Shown here: positions 45,708-55,400 of the stretch, in pieces
Numbering within the stretch: the first letter of the stretch is position 1
How the letters are laid out: every line of letters begins with the position of its first letter
Assembly (NCBI RefSeq): GCF_001647715.1
Contig: NZ_CP015600.1
Span: 5,890,001-5,954,000, forward strand
Direction: 5' to 3'
Length of the DNA: 64,000 nucleotides
Source of the DNA: Pseudomonas antarctica
GTDB lineage: Bacteria > Pseudomonadota > Gammaproteobacteria > Pseudomonadales > Pseudomonadaceae
Position numbers and translations under genes: made by a program
Notes under the pieces: model-generated
Databases searched by the model: none
What the model was told of the DNA's origin: nothing
The model's input: the letters and a program-made list of their open reading frames with translations, nothing else

Positions 45708-46652
45708 TCAAACCACCTCCCGTCGCCGATCCTCCCTCGGACACTTGGCAAACCGCGCCCGATAGCTACGCGTGAAATAGGACGGCGACTCAAACCCGCA
45801 CGCAATACTCACCTCCAGCACGCTCATATCGCTCTGGCGCAGCAGTTGCCGGGCTTTTTCCAGGCGTAAGCCCAAATAGAAGTTGCTCGGCGTTTCGTTC
45901 AAGTGCAGGCGAAACAGCCGCTCCAGCTGCCGCCGCGTCACTTTGATTGCCTCCGCCAGCGCCAAGGTGCTCAGCGGCGGTTCGGTGTGTTGTTCCATCT
46001 CGCCAATCACCTGCACCAACTTCTTGTTGTTGATGCCGTAGCGCGTGGCGATCTGCATGCGTTGGTGGTCTTTGCGTGGGCGGATGCGGCCGAGCACGAA
46101 TTGCTCGGACACCTGGATCGCCAGGTCCGGCCCGTGAGCCTGGGCGATCAGGTCGAGCATCAAGTCGATGGACGCTGTGCCGCCAGCGCAGGTGATGCGG
46201 CGACGGTCGATCTCGAACAGCTCCTGGGTCACGGTGAGCTGTGGGTAAGATTCCTTGAAGGCGTCGATGGCTTCCCAGTGCAAGGTGAGCCGGTGGCCGT
46301 CGAGCAGGCCTGCTTCGGCGAGCACGCAGGCGCCGGTGTCGATGGCGCCGAGCGTGACGCCATCGTGATCGAGGCGGCGCAGCCAGTGTTCCAGTGCCGG
46401 CGTGGCGAACTGCAGTGGCTCGAACCCGGCCACCACCAGCAGGGTCGCGCCCTTTTTCAACGGTTCCAGCGCAGCGTCGGCGTTGACCGACATGCCATTG
46501 CTCGCCAGCACCGCGCCGCCGTCGGCGCTCAATACGTGCCAGCGATACAGCTCGCCGCGAAAACGATTGGCCACCCGCAGCGGCTCGATCGCAGAAATAA
46601 AGCCGATGGCAGAGAAGCCCGGCATCAGCAGAAAGTAGAAATCCTGGGACAT
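45708..46652 (-). CDS. cdhR: Carnitine catabolism regulator CdhR
   Basis: A 314-residue GlxA-type regulator: an N-terminal GATase1/DJ-1-like domain (about 1-170, with DTGACVLAEAGLLDG) and a C-terminal AraC HTH pair (about 215-312; LALAEAIKVTRRQLERLFRLH and SVLEVSIACGFESPSYFTRSYR). It activates the divergent carnitine genes in response to carnitine (known for the P. aeruginosa orthologue). The start MSQDFYFLLMPGF at 46652 gives the usual length; the long frame upstream is not used. Confidence 0.93.
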   Translation of the reverse strand: MSQDFYFLLMPGFSAIGFISAIEPLRVANRFRGELYRWHVLSADGGAVLASNGMSVNADAALEPLKKGATLLVVAGFEPLQFATPALEHWLRRLDHDGVTLGAIDTGACVLAEAGLLDGHRLTLHWEAIDAFKESYPQLTVTQELFEIDRRRITCAGGTASIDLMLDLIAQAHGPDLAIQVSEQFVLGRIRPRKDHQRMQIATRYGINNKKLVQVIGEMEQHTEPPLSTLALAEAIKVTRRQLERLFRLHLNETPSNFYLGLRLEKARQLLRQSDMSVLEVSIACGFESPSYFTRSYRARFAKCPREDRRREVV

Positions 46653-46845
46653 GGAGCGCTCTCGTAGGACGGACAGCGTGGTCACTGTGATACGCCAGTT
46701 CAATCGGCCATTCAAGGGGGCAGGTCGCTGCAGTGCAAGAGCTGGTCGCCGCCGTGCGTTTTGTCGCCCCGCAAGCTGCGTAACGTGATCCCACGGCGCA
46801 CAAAGACGCCGGAACCCACAATAACAACCTGCCGAGGGAACCACC

Positions 46846-47790
46846 ATGAACCGACTGATCAGCCGCTGCGTGCTCGCACTCAGCGCCAGCGCCATCTTGA
46901 GCACCAACGTCATGGCAGCCGATGCGGCTTCTTGCCAGAACGTGCGCATGGGCGTGGTGAACTGGACCGACGTAATCGCCACCAGCGCCATGACCCAAGT
47001 GTTGCTCGACGGCCTCGGCTACAAGACCAAACAAACCAGCGCCTCCCAGCAAATCATCTTCGCCGGCATCCGCGACCAGCGCCTGGACTTGTTCCTGGGT
47101 TACTGGAACCCGCTGATGACCCAGACCATCACCCCGTTCGTCGACGCCAAGCAGGTCAAGGTCCTTGAAAAACCTAGCCTGCAAGACGCCCGCGCGACCC
47201 TGGCGGTGCCAACCTACCTGGCCGACAAGGGCCTGAAAACCTTCGCCGATATCGCCAAGTTCGAGAAAGAACTGGGCGGCAAGATCTACGGCATCGAGCC
47301 GGGCTCGGGTGCCAACACCCAGATCAAGGCGATGATTGCCAAGAACCAGTTCGGCCTGGGCAAGTTCCAGCTGGTGGAGTCCAGTGAAGCCGGCATGCTC
47401 GCCGCCGTGGACCGCGCCGTGCGCCGCAAGGAAGCCGTGGTGTTCTTCGGCTGGGCGCCGCACCCGATGAACGTCAACGTCGCGATGACTTACCTCACCG
47501 GCAGCGACGATGCCCTGGGCCCGAACGAAGGCATGGCCACCGTGTGGAGCGTCACCTCACCGACCTACGCCGAACAGTGCCCCAACATCCACAAGCTGCT
47601 GACCAACCTGACCTTCACCGCCGCCGACGAGAGCCGAATGATGCAGCCGTTGCTGGATCACAAGGACGCTCTCGAGTCCGCCAGGCAGTGGCTCAAGGAT
47701 CACCCGCAAGACCAGCAGCGCTGGCTCGAAGGGGTGACGACCTTCGACGGCAAACCGGCCGCCGCCAACCTGCAATTGAGCAGCCAATAA
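46846..47790 (+). CDS. caiX: Carnitine ABC transporter substrate-binding protein CaiX
   Basis: A 314-residue periplasmic protein of the ProX/OpuAC type. The signal peptide ends near NVMAADAA. MGVVNWTDVIATSAMTQVLL and GWAPHPMNVNVAMTYL are ligand-binding regions for quaternary amines. It lacks a permease or ATPase next to it. In P. aeruginosa CaiX uses the CbcWV core, whose genes are 10 kb away here. It is first in the caiX-cdhCAB group facing cdhR. Confidence 0.92.
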   Translation: MNRLISRCVLALSASAILSTNVMAADAASCQNVRMGVVNWTDVIATSAMTQVLLDGLGYKTKQTSASQQIIFAGIRDQRLDLFLGYWNPLMTQTITPFVDAKQVKVLEKPSLQDARATLAVPTYLADKGLKTFADIAKFEKELGGKIYGIEPGSGANTQIKAMIAKNQFGLGKFQLVESSEAGMLAAVDRAVRRKEAVVFFGWAPHPMNVNVAMTYLTGSDDALGPNEGMATVWSVTSPTYAEQCPNIHKLLTNLTFTAADESRMMQPLLDHKDALESARQWLKDHPQDQQRWLEGVTTFDGKPAAANLQLSSQ

Positions 47791-47868
47791 CCTGATTCGA
47801 ATCACCGTGTCGCAGCCGCGCCTGGCTGCGAACGGCATCACTACGCCCGCCTGTAAGGAACCTGCCTC

Positions 47869-48756
47869 ATGAACCACGACGTCATCATCACCTGCGCACT
47901 CACCGGTGCTGGCGACACGACCGCCAGAAGCCCACACGTGCCGGTCACCCCCAAACAAATCGCCGCCGCCGCCGTGGAAGCCGCCAAGGCCGGTGCGACT
48001 GTCGTGCATTGCCACGTGCGTGACCCGCAGACCGGCAAGTTCAGCCGCGACGTCGCCCTGTACCGCGAAGTGATGGAGCGCATTCGTGAGGCCGACATCG
48101 ACATCATCGTCAACCTCACCGCCGGCATGGGCGGCGACCTGGAAATCGGCGGCGGCGAGAACCCGATGGAATTCGGCCCCAACACCGACCTGGTCGGCCC
48201 GCTGACCCGCCTGGCGCACGTCGAGGCGCTGCTGCCGGAAATCTGCACCCTGGACTGCGGCACCCTGAACTTCGGCGATGGCGACACCATTTACGTGTCC
48301 ACCCCCGCGCAACTGCGTGCCGGCGCCAAGCGTATTCAAGCGCTGGGCGTAAAAGCCGAGCTGGAAATTTTCGACACCGGGCACCTGTGGTTCGCCAAGC
48401 AGATGATCAAGGAAGGCCTGCTCGACAACCCGTTGTTCCAGCTGTGCCTGGGCATCCCATGGGGCGCGCCGGCCGACACCACCACCATGAAAGCCATGGT
48501 CGACAACCTGCCCGCTGATGCGGTGTGGGCTGGCTTCGGGATCGGCCGCATGCAAATGCCGATGGCGGCGCAAGCCGTGCTGCTGGGCGGCAACGTGCGG
48601 GTCGGCCTGGAAGACAACCTGTGGCTGGACAAAGGCGTGCTCGCCACCAATGGCCAACTGGTGGAACGCGCCAGTGAAATCCTCAGCCGCCTCGGCGCAC
48701 GGGTCATGACCCCGGCGGAAGGCCGCGTGAAGATGGGCCTGACCAAACGCGGCTAG
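47869..48756 (+). CDS. cdhC: 3-dehydrocarnitine cleavage enzyme CdhC (BKACE family)
   Basis: A 295-residue beta-keto acid cleavage enzyme. It splits 3-dehydrocarnitine with acetyl-CoA to acetoacetate and betainyl-Co[18 protein letters not shown] holds the two zinc-binding His residues, and NLTAGMGGD is the acyl-binding loop. Spacing to caiX is 78 bp, and a REP doublet lies between it and cdhA. Confidence 0.94.
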   Translation: MNHDVIITCALTGAGDTTARSPHVPVTPKQIAAAAVEAAKAGATVVHCHVRDPQTGKFSRDVALYREVMERIREADIDIIVNLTAGMGGDLEIGGGENPMEFGPNTDLVGPLTRLAHVEALLPEICTLDCGTLNFGDGDTIYVSTPAQLRAGAKRIQALGVKAELEIFDTGHLWFAKQMIKEGLLDNPLFQLCLGIPWGAPADTTTMKAMVDNLPADAVWAGFGIGRMQMPMAAQAVLLGGNVRVGLEDNLWLDKGVLATNGQLVERASEILSRLGARVMTPAEGRVKMGLTKRG

Positions 48757-48792
48757 ACACGCAACAGGCTCCCCTGCCGAAACCGAATCAAA

Positions 48793-48882
48793 TGTGGGAG
48801 CGGGCTTGCTCGCGAAGGCGGCGAATCAGCCACCGAATGCATCAACTGACACAGCGCATTCGCGAGCAAGCCCGCTCCCCCA
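48793..48882. repeat. REP doublet in the cdh operon (between cdhC and cdhA)
   Basis: Arms GTGGGAGCGGGCTTGCTCGC and TCGCGAGCAAGCCCGCTCCC; the spacer resembles the unit of the 18 kb array (ATGCATCAACTGACAC). Confidence 0.9.
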
Positions 48883-48932
48883 CTTTGAACGGGTTGCCAA
48901 AACAGAATGTGCGAATACTTTAGGAAATTGCC

Positions 48933-49898
48933 ATGCGCTTTATCACTGAGATCAAAACCTTCGCCGCCCTCGGCAGCGGCGTTATCGGCAGCGGTTGGGT
49001 GTCCCGCGCCCTGGCCCACGGCCTGGACGTGGTCGCCTGGGACCCGGCGCCCGGCGCTGAGGCAGCCCTGCGCAAGCGTGTCGCCAATGCCTGGGGCGCG
49101 CTGGAGAAACAAGGCCTGGCACCGGGTGCATCCCAGGACCGCTTGCGTTTCGTCGCGACCATCGAAGCATGCGTAAAAGACGCGGACTTCATCCAGGAAA
49201 GTGCCCCGGAGCGACTGGAGCTGAAACTGGAACTGCACAGCAAGATCAGCGCGGCGGCCAAGCCGAATGCGTTGATTGGCTCGAGCACTTCAGGCCTGTT
49301 GCCGAGTGAGTTCTACGAGGGCTCGACCCACCCGGAACGCTGCGTGGTCGGTCACCCGTTCAACCCGGTTTACCTGCTGCCGCTGGTAGAAGTGGTGGGT
49401 GGCAAGCACACGGCACCGGAGGCTGTTCAAGCAGCGATAAAGGTGTACGAATCCCTCGGCATGCGCCCTTTGCATGTGCGCAAGGAAGTCCCGGGTTTTA
49501 TCGCTGACCGCCTGCTCGAAGCGCTGTGGCGTGAAGCGTTGCACCTGGTGAATGACGGCGTGGCGACGACGGGCGAGATCGACGACGCGATCCGTTTTGG
49601 CGCCGGTTTGCGCTGGTCGTTCATGGGCACCTTCCTGACTTACACCCTCGCAGGTGGCGATGCCGGCATGCGGCACTTCATGGCACAGTTCGGCCCGGCG
49701 CTGCAGTTGCCGTGGACGTACTTGCCCGCGCCGGAATTGACCGACAAGTTGATTGACGATGTGGTGGATGGCACCAGTGAGCAGTTGGGCAAGCACAGCA
49801 TTTCGGCGCTGGAGCGCTATCGTGATGATTGCCTGTTGGCGGTGCTTGAAGCGGTAAAAACCACCAAAGCCAAACACGGTATGAGCTTCGCTGAGTAA
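48933..49898 (+). CDS. cdhA: L-carnitine dehydrogenase
   Basis: A 321-residue NAD enzyme oxidising L-carnitine to 3-dehydrocarnitine. [26 protein letters not shown] is the Rossmann loop, and [18 protein letters not shown] the 3-hydroxyacyl-CoA dehydrogenase-type active-site segment with the catalytic His. The C-terminal helical domain contains [16 protein letters not shown]. Length matches the family. Confidence 0.95.
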   Translation: MRFITEIKTFAALGSGVIGSGWVSRALAHGLDVVAWDPAPGAEAALRKRVANAWGALEKQGLAPGASQDRLRFVATIEACVKDADFIQESAPERLELKLELHSKISAAAKPNALIGSSTSGLLPSEFYEGSTHPERCVVGHPFNPVYLLPLVEVVGGKHTAPEAVQAAIKVYESLGMRPLHVRKEVPGFIADRLLEALWREALHLVNDGVATTGEIDDAIRFGAGLRWSFMGTFLTYTLAGGDAGMRHFMAQFGPALQLPWTYLPAPELTDKLIDDVVDGTSEQLGKHSISALERYRDDCLLAVLEAVKTTKAKHGMSFAE

Positions 49899-49902
49899 CT
49901 AA

Positions 49903-49990
49903 TGTGGGAGCGGGCTTGCTCGCGAATGCGGTGGATCAGTACCGAATGCATCAACTGACACACCGCATTCGCGAGCAAGCCCGCTCCCAC
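49903..49990. repeat. REP doublet in the cdh operon (between cdhA and cdhB)
   Basis: Arms GTGGGAGCGGGCTTGCTCGC and TCGCGAGCAAGCCCGCTCCC start 5 bp after the cdhA stop codon. The spacer again reads ATGCATCAACTGACAC. Confidence 0.9.
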
Positions 49991-50024
49991 ATTTTTGACC
50001 GAGTACATTTTCGGATTACACGCC

Positions 50025-50504
50025 ATGCCTGCACTGACTACCTACACCACAAAAATCCAGCCCGACTGGGTCGACTATAACGGCCACCTGCGTGATGCGT
50101 TTTACCTGCTGATCTTCAGCTACGCCACCGACGCACTGATGGACACCTTGGGTCTGGACAGCGAAAACCGCGAAGCCAGCGGCCACTCGCTGTTCACCCT
50201 GGAGCTGCACCTCAACTACCTGCACGAGGTAAAACTCGGCGCCGAAGTGGAGGTGCACACCCAGCTCATCGCCCACGATGCCAAGCGCCTGCACCTCTAT
50301 CACAGCCTGCACCTGGTGGGCGGTGAGAACGAACTGGCGGGCAATGAACAGATGTTGCTGCACGTCGATCTCGCCGGCCCGCATTCGGCGCCGTTCACCG
50401 AGGCCACCCTGGAAAAACTCATCGCCATCAGCGCTGAGCAGGCCGACTTGCCACGGCCAGCCCTCCTCGGCCGGGTGATTGGACTGCCACCCGGAAAACA
50501 ATAA
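50025..50504 (+). CDS. cdhB: Betainyl-CoA thioesterase CdhB
   Basis: A 159-residue hot-dog-fold (4HBT) thioesterase releasing glycine betaine from betainyl-CoA. DWVDYNGHLRDAFYLLIF is the catalytic Asp-containing motif. I use the ATG at 50025 (MPALTTYTTKIQP); the frame extends 10 codons upstream into less conserved sequence. It ends 9 bp before the dioxygenase gene. Confidence 0.92.
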   Translation: MPALTTYTTKIQPDWVDYNGHLRDAFYLLIFSYATDALMDTLGLDSENREASGHSLFTLELHLNYLHEVKLGAEVEVHTQLIAHDAKRLHLYHSLHLVGGENELAGNEQMLLHVDLAGPHSAPFTEATLEKLIAISAEQADLPRPALLGRVIGLPPGKQ

Positions 50505-50513
50505 GGAGCCACC

Positions 50514-51674
50514 ATGCAAACCGCCGCCGCTGTTGCCGATTTTCGTACTTACCCGCTGATCAGTGACCTCGCCGAGCCGCAGGTGCTGGACGATCAGATT
50601 CGTGTGCAATGGGCCGATGGGCGGCTGAGCCCGTTTCATCATCAGTGGCTGCGGGACAACTGCCCCTGCGCGGAATGCGTGTACAGCGTGACCCGCGAGC
50701 AGGTGCTGGAAATTGTCGATGTGGATGAACACCTCAGCGCAGTCAGTGCCTGTATTGACGAAGGTTTTCTGCAGGTGGAATGGAGCGGCGGCCATCTCAG
50801 CCGGTACGCTCCCGGCTGGCTGCGGGCGCACGCCTATGACGATGAGTCGCGCGCTGAACGCCGTGCGGCAAAACCCCAATCCACGCTGTGGGATCAGCGG
50901 TTTACGCTGCCGGTGTTCGACTACGCCGCAGTGATGGAAGACCCCAAGGTCTTGCTCCAATGGTTGCTGGCCTTGCGTGATTCAGGCCTTACGCAAATCC
51001 GTGGTGTGCCTACCGAACCCGGCTCTCTGGCGCTGGTAGCCAAGCACATTTCCTTTATTCGCGAGAGCAACTTCGGCGTGCTGTTCAACGTGCAATCCAA
51101 GGCCGATGCCGACAGCAATGCCTATACCGCTTTCAACCTGCCGCTGCACAGCGACTTACCGACGCGGGAGCTGCAACCGGGGCTGCAATTCCTGCATTGC
51201 CTGGTGAACGATGCCACCGGTGGCGAGAGTATTTTTGTCGACGGGTTTGCTATCGCCACGGCGCTGCGCACGGAAGACCCCGAGGCGTTTCGTGCCCTGT
51301 GTGAAATCCCGGTGGAGTTTCGCAACAAAGACCGTCACAGCGACTACCGCCGCCTGGCGCCGATCATTGCGCTGGATGCCTTGGGGGATGTCGCGGAAAT
51401 TCGCATGGCTAACTTTCTGCGGGGGCCGTTTGAGGCGCCGGTGGAGCAGATGCCGTTGCTGTATCGCGCGTATCGGCGCTTTATTGCGATGACGCGGGAA
51501 GAGCGTTTTCGTTTGGTCAAACGTTTGAATCCGGGTGAGTTGTGGTGCTTTGATAATCGCCGCACGTTGCATGCGCGCAACGCGTTCGACCCGGCCTCCG
51601 GCGCGCGGCACTTCCAGGGTTGCTATGTCGACCGGGATGAGTTGCTCTCGCGGATTCTGGTGTTGCAGCGGTAG
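50514..51674 (+). CDS. Gamma-butyrobetaine dioxygenase
   Basis: A 386-residue Fe(II)/2-oxoglutarate hydroxylase converting gamma-butyrobetaine to L-carnitine. The N-terminal DUF971-like zinc domain has HHQWLRDNCPCAECV. The catalytic jelly roll shows LPLHSDLPTRELQPG (iron His and Asp), FVDGFAIATALR, and LHARNAFDP with the C-terminal His and nearby Arg. AAGGAG lies 7 bp before the ATG. As the last gene in the cdh operon it feeds carnitine into the same pathway. Confidence 0.92.
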   Translation: MQTAAAVADFRTYPLISDLAEPQVLDDQIRVQWADGRLSPFHHQWLRDNCPCAECVYSVTREQVLEIVDVDEHLSAVSACIDEGFLQVEWSGGHLSRYAPGWLRAHAYDDESRAERRAAKPQSTLWDQRFTLPVFDYAAVMEDPKVLLQWLLALRDSGLTQIRGVPTEPGSLALVAKHISFIRESNFGVLFNVQSKADADSNAYTAFNLPLHSDLPTRELQPGLQFLHCLVNDATGGESIFVDGFAIATALRTEDPEAFRALCEIPVEFRNKDRHSDYRRLAPIIALDALGDVAEIRMANFLRGPFEAPVEQMPLLYRAYRRFIAMTREERFRLVKRLNPGELWCFDNRRTLHARNAFDPASGARHFQGCYVDRDELLSRILVLQR

Positions 51675-51689
51675 ACCGCAGCGCGGCCA

Positions 51690-51770
51690 TCGCAGGCAAG
51701 CCAGCGCCCACACTTGCCGGCATTTCAAAGATAAAACTCGGTCAAGTGTGGGAGCGGGCTTGCTCGCGAA
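51690..51770. repeat. REP doublet with two arm types
   Basis: Left arm TCGCAGGCAAGCCAGCGCCC and right arm GTGGGAGCGGGCTTGCTCGC follow the dioxygenase gene. Confidence 0.88.
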
Positions 51771-51801
51771 GAGGCCAGTGCAGTCACTGCAAATCCCAGG
51801 T

Positions 51802-51838
51802 AAAAAAAGCCCCGAACCAGCCGTGACTGGATCGGGGC
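51802..51838 (-). terminator. Orphan rho-independent terminator reading the minus strand
   Basis: GCCCCGAACCAG (51809-51820) pairs with CTGGATCGGGGC (51827-51838) with one mismatch. Seven A residues at 51802-51808 give a T7 tract on the minus strand. No minus-strand gene ends here, so it may close a small RNA. Confidence 0.75.
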
Positions 51839-51960
51839 AGAGTGCAATGCGTGAGCGTGACATCCCGAGGGTGACCAAACCTTCAAGCTGCTTGCCTGGC
51901 AGTCAGTGTGCCTATTACTTGCGTCGGTAAATGACCCGAAAACGACCTGTTCATAGCCAT
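51809..51960 (-). ncRNA. Candidate small RNA ending at the orphan terminator
   Basis: The 378 bp gap between the dioxygenase and the next gene has no minus-strand ORF to explain the strong minus-strand terminator. A weak promoter-like arrangement (TTTTCG, 17 bp, AGTAAT on the minus strand around 51915-51945) would give a transcript of roughly 120-150 nt. The 5' end is a guess. Confidence 0.3.
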
Positions 51961-52051
51961 CTGAGCCATTCGTTGATTCTGCCCTTGCCGACCGGCCGAG
52001 GGCCTACCAGAATCCAGGTCAATCCCCGTTCCCTACACCAGGATAAACGTC

Positions 52052-52315
52052 ATGATGCACGCGGATTTGATTGACCAGCATGACCTGCTGAGCCAGCTGC
52101 GCTCGCTGGGTTTTGAAGTGTCCAGCGGTGCCACCGCCGAGCAGGCCTGCGAGTGTGCGGTACGCGGTTTGAGTGCCGCACGGGCCAAAGCACTCAAGGG
52201 CATGGTGGAACAGATGTACACCGGCAGCGCGACGATTTTGCCGGCAGTGAGGCAGGCAATCGACAAGCAGTTGTTGCCGGCTTTGGTGCAGTTCAAGCAA
52301 AACTCCGGCGCCTGA
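52052..52315 (+). CDS. Small protein of unknown function
   Basis: An 87-residue helical protein (LIDQHDLLSQLRSLGFEVSS, then EQACECAVRGLSAARAKALKG) with no signal peptide. Alternating basic and small residues suggest a small soluble helical protein. It lies between the cdh operon and gbdR and is not an obvious pathway enzyme. Confidence 0.65.
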   Translation: MMHADLIDQHDLLSQLRSLGFEVSSGATAEQACECAVRGLSAARAKALKGMVEQMYTGSATILPAVRQAIDKQLLPALVQFKQNSGA

Positions 52316-52324
52316 TAGAGCGCT

Positions 52325-52400
52325 GTCACGAGCAAGCCCGCTCCCACAGTTGACGGTGTTCACACATCAAAATGTGGGCGCTGGCTTGCCTGCGATGCAG
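52325..52400. repeat. REP doublet (REPIN) between the small gene and gbdR
   Basis: Arms TCACGAGCAAGCCCGCTCCC and GTGGGCGCTGGCTTGCCTGC, both with single changes, so probably an old copy. Confidence 0.88.
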
Positions 52401-52410
52401 GCGACTCGGT

Positions 52411-53514
52411 CTAGAGCCTTACACTGGCAAACGTCGACTCATTACGCGCCTGACTCAACGCCGACATCGGCCCCGACAACGGTGACAACACCAGCGCCTG
52501 CGGAATCGGCATCATCGCCACTTGCTGGGCGGTGTTGGAACCTACGCGCTCATCCCGTGGCGGGATGCCGAAGTATTCGCGGTAGCACTTGGAGAAGTGC
52601 GGCGTGGACACAAACCCGCACACCGAGGCCACTTCGATGATCGACATCGGCGTTTGCTTGAGCAATTGCCGCGCACGGATCAGGCGCAACTTGAGGTAGT
52701 AGCGTGATGGCGAGCAATGCAGGTATTTCTGGAACAGCCGCTCCAGCTGCCGACGGGACACAGCGACGTACACCGCCAGCTCGTCCAGGTCGATCGGCTC
52801 TTCCAGGTTAGCTTCCATCAGCGCAACAATTTCCTGAAGCTTTGGCTGGTTGGTGCCGAGCATGTGCTTGAGCGGCACGCGCTGGTGATCCTGTTCGTTG
52901 CGGATGCGTTCGTACACAAACATCTCGGAGATGGCGGCCGACAATTCACGGCCGTGGTCGCGGCTGATCAGGTGCAGCATCATGTCCAGCGGCGCGGTGC
53001 CGCCCGAGCTGGTGAAACGGTTGCGGTCGAGGGTAAACAGGCGTGTGCTCATGGCCACGCGGGGGAAAGCTTCCTGCATCGACGCCAGGCATTCCCAGTG
53101 CACGCTGCAATCAAAACCGTCGAGCAAACCGGCGCAAGCCAGGGCCCAACTGCCGGTGCACACGGCGCCGAGACGACGCGACTGGCGCGCCTGGCTTTGC
53201 AGCCACGACACGTGTTCACGGGTGACGGTGCGCTGGATACCCACGCCGCCGCACACAATGACAGTGTCCAGGGCCGGGGCTTTGTGCATGGAGGCATCGG
53301 GGGTGATTTGCAGACCGTCGCTGGCCCAGACCTGGTTGCCGTCGACACTCAGGGTTGTCCAGCGATACAGCTCGCGGCCGGACAACTGGTTGGCCATGCG
53401 CAGTGGTTCCACAGCCGACGCCAGGGAAATCAGCGTGAAATTGTCCAGCAGCAAAAAGCCGATGGATTGAGGCGCACGGTTCTGGGGTTGAGCCCCGGAG
53501 TTGAACGACGTCAT
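52411..53514 (-). CDS. gbdR: Glycine betaine/dimethylglycine-responsive activator GbdR
   Basis: A 367-residue GlxA/AraC regulator. The GATase1-like domain (about 15-200) includes IGFLLLDNFTLISLASAVEPLRMA and AVCTGSWALACAGLLDG, and the HTH domain (about 225-330) includes LDELAVYVAVSRRQLERLFQKY and SIIEVASVCGFVSTPHFSKCYREYFG. It senses glycine betaine and dimethylglycine and activates gbcAB, dgcAB, sox and sdaB-cbc genes in P. aeruginosa. Length equals that of the known protein. Confidence 0.94.
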   Translation of the reverse strand: MTSFNSGAQPQNRAPQSIGFLLLDNFTLISLASAVEPLRMANQLSGRELYRWTTLSVDGNQVWASDGLQITPDASMHKAPALDTVIVCGGVGIQRTVTREHVSWLQSQARQSRRLGAVCTGSWALACAGLLDGFDCSVHWECLASMQEAFPRVAMSTRLFTLDRNRFTSSGGTAPLDMMLHLISRDHGRELSAAISEMFVYERIRNEQDHQRVPLKHMLGTNQPKLQEIVALMEANLEEPIDLDELAVYVAVSRRQLERLFQKYLHCSPSRYYLKLRLIRARQLLKQTPMSIIEVASVCGFVSTPHFSKCYREYFGIPPRDERVGSNTAQQVAMMPIPQALVLSPLSGPMSALSQARNESTFASVRL

Positions 53515-54023
53515 CGCGGTATCTCCTCACACAAAGCGGGTGATGGCCTCAGGCGAGGCTCTTGTTATTGCGCTCTGCTCTTGTGCAGAGAGAGGCTTTG
53601 ATTTGATAGAGCAAATGCCATGCCTAAAATTGAATGGGCATTCAATAACTCCTGAAAACGACCTGATGACGTGTCTATATAAGCCCGCGCAGGAAGTGCG
53701 GGATATGCCCCGAAAAGGACGCAGGAGCAGCCTTGCTCAAGGGGTGTGAGCAGTTCGGTAGCACTTGTGGGAAGGCGCTTTGAGGGCGTGGGAAAAGTCT
53801 GTCACCGCACGCACAGGTGACGGGTGGCGGGGCGGGAAATCGTTTGGGAGCTACTTATCTGTTTGCGACGCGCTAAAAGGTGGCGCTTTTGTATCCGGGT
53901 GTTCACTTTTTGAGCAGTGTTGCCTGAGCTACCGCCATCGCGGGCAAGCCCGCTCCCACATTTTGATCTGTGAATACATTCAAAGGTGGGAGCTGGCTTG
54001 CCTGCGATGCAGGCGACTCGGTC
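53515..54023. other. Intergenic region between gbdR and sdaB
   Basis: A 509 bp gap with no ORF I accept. It contains a REP doublet (53938-54010) and a GCGCTAAAAGGTGGCGCTTTT hairpin-like stretch at about 53871-53891. The promoter of gbdR must lie near 53515-53650, but I see no convincing motif. Confidence 0.5.
53938..54010. repeat. REP doublet with two arm types, downstream of sdaB
   Basis: Left arm TCGCGGGCAAGCCCGCTCCC and right arm GTGGGAGCTGGCTTGCCTGC, separated by about 27 bp. Confidence 0.88.
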
Positions 54024-55400
54024 TCAACACTCCACCGCACTCACCGCCAACCCACCGCGCGAAGTTTCCTTGTACTTGTCATGCATATCCGCCCCGGTAT
54101 CGCGCATGGTGCGGATCACGCGGTCCAGGGAGATAAAGTGCTGGCCATCTCCGCGCAGCGCCATTTGCGCCGCGTTGATCGCTTTCACCGCCGCAATCGC
54201 ATTGCGCTCGATGCACGGCACTTGCACCAGCCCGCCCACTGGGTCGCACGTCAGGCCGAGGTTGTGTTCCAGGCCGATTTCGGCGGCATTGCACACCTGC
54301 TCCGGCGTGGCGCCGAGGATCTCGGCCAGCCCGGCGGCGGCCATGGCGCACGCCGAACCGACTTCGCCCTGGCAGCCGACTTCAGCCCCCGAGATCGAAG
54401 CGTTTTTCTTGCACAAAATACCCACCGCCGCCGCACCCAGCAGGTAGTCGACGACGTTGGCTTCCGTTACCTCTTCGCTGAACTTCATAAAGTAGTGCAG
54501 CACCGCCGGAATAATCCCCGCCGCACCATTAGTCGGCGCGGTGACCATGCGCCCACCCGCTGCGTTTTCTTCATTGACCGCCAGGGCGAACAGATTGACC
54601 CACTCCATGGCGCTCAAGGTCGAGCCAATCACATTCGGCTTGCCCAGCTCCTGCAGGCTGCGGTGCAATTTGGCGGCGCGACGACGCACATTCAGGCCAC
54701 CGGGCAAGATGCCTTCGTGCTTGAGGCCCTGCTCCACGCAATCCTGCATGGCCCGCCAGAGTTTCATCAGGCCACTGCGGATTTCTTCTTCGGAGCGCCA
54801 GACCTTTTCGTTAGCCAGCATCAACTCGGCCACGCGCAGGTTATGGGTTTTGCACAGCTGCAACAGTTCCACCGCACTGGAAAAATCATAGGGCAGTTCG
54901 GTGCGGTCCATGTCGGCCACACCGCTTTGCGCCTGGGCTTCGTCCACCACAAAACCGCCACCGACTGAATAGTAAGTATCGCGGTGCAGTTCGCCGTCTT
55001 CACCGAACACCACCAGCGTCATGCCGTTGGGATGGAACGGGAGGTTTTCGTCGAGCAGGCGCATGTCCCGCGCCCACATGAAAGGCACTGGCAAATGCCC
55101 ATCGAGCAAGAGCGTGTCGGTCTCGCGCAGGGTGTGAATGCGCAGGCCGATTTGCGACGGGTCGATTGCGTCCGGCCACTCGCCCATCAGGCCCATGAGG
55201 GTGGCGGTGTCGCTGCCGTGGCCGATGCCGGTGGCCGACAACGAGCCATACAGCTGAACTTCGACCCGCCTGACTTGTTCCAACAATTCACGTTCACGTA
55301 ATGCCTGGACGAACAACGCCGCGGCACGCATGGGGCCGACGGTGTGAGAACTCGAAGGCCCAATGCCGATCTTGAACAGGTCGAAAACGCTGATAGCCAT
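54024..55400 (-). CDS. sdaB: L-serine dehydratase
   Basis: A 458-residue single-chain 4Fe-4S serine deaminase making pyruvate. The N-terminal half has [22 protein letters not shown]. The C-terminal half binds the cluster through Cys in [19 protein letters not shown] and [12 protein letters not shown]. The chain ends in VSAVEC; in a homologous Legionella enzyme (also 458 residues) the terminal Cys sits in the active site as the free cluster ligand. It completes betaine-to-pyruvate conversion and is divergent from cbcX. Confidence 0.95.
   Translation of the reverse strand: MAISVFDLFKIGIGPSSSHTVGPMRAAALFVQALRERELLEQVRRVEVQLYGSLSATGIGHGSDTATLMGLMGEWPDAIDPSQIGLRIHTLRETDTLLLDGHLPVPFMWARDMRLLDENLPFHPNGMTLVVFGEDGELHRDTYYSVGGGFVVDEAQAQSGVADMDRTELPYDFSSAVELLQLCKTHNLRVAELMLANEKVWRSEEEIRSGLMKLWRAMQDCVEQGLKHEGILPGGLNVRRRAAKLHRSLQELGKPNVIGSTLSAMEWVNLFALAVNEENAAGGRMVTAPTNGAAGIIPAVLHYFMKFSEEVTEANVVDYLLGAAAVGILCKKNASISGAEVGCQGEVGSACAMAAAGLAEILGATPEQVCNAAEIGLEHNLGLTCDPVGGLVQVPCIERNAIAAVKAINAAQMALRGDGQHFISLDRVIRTMRDTGADMHDKYKETSRGGLAVSAVEC

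Noticed and set aside
53501-53749. Possible 82-codon plus-strand ORF upstream of gbdR
   Set aside because: It overlaps the gbdR start region, has no ribosome-binding site or recognisable product and looks like random coding capacity.
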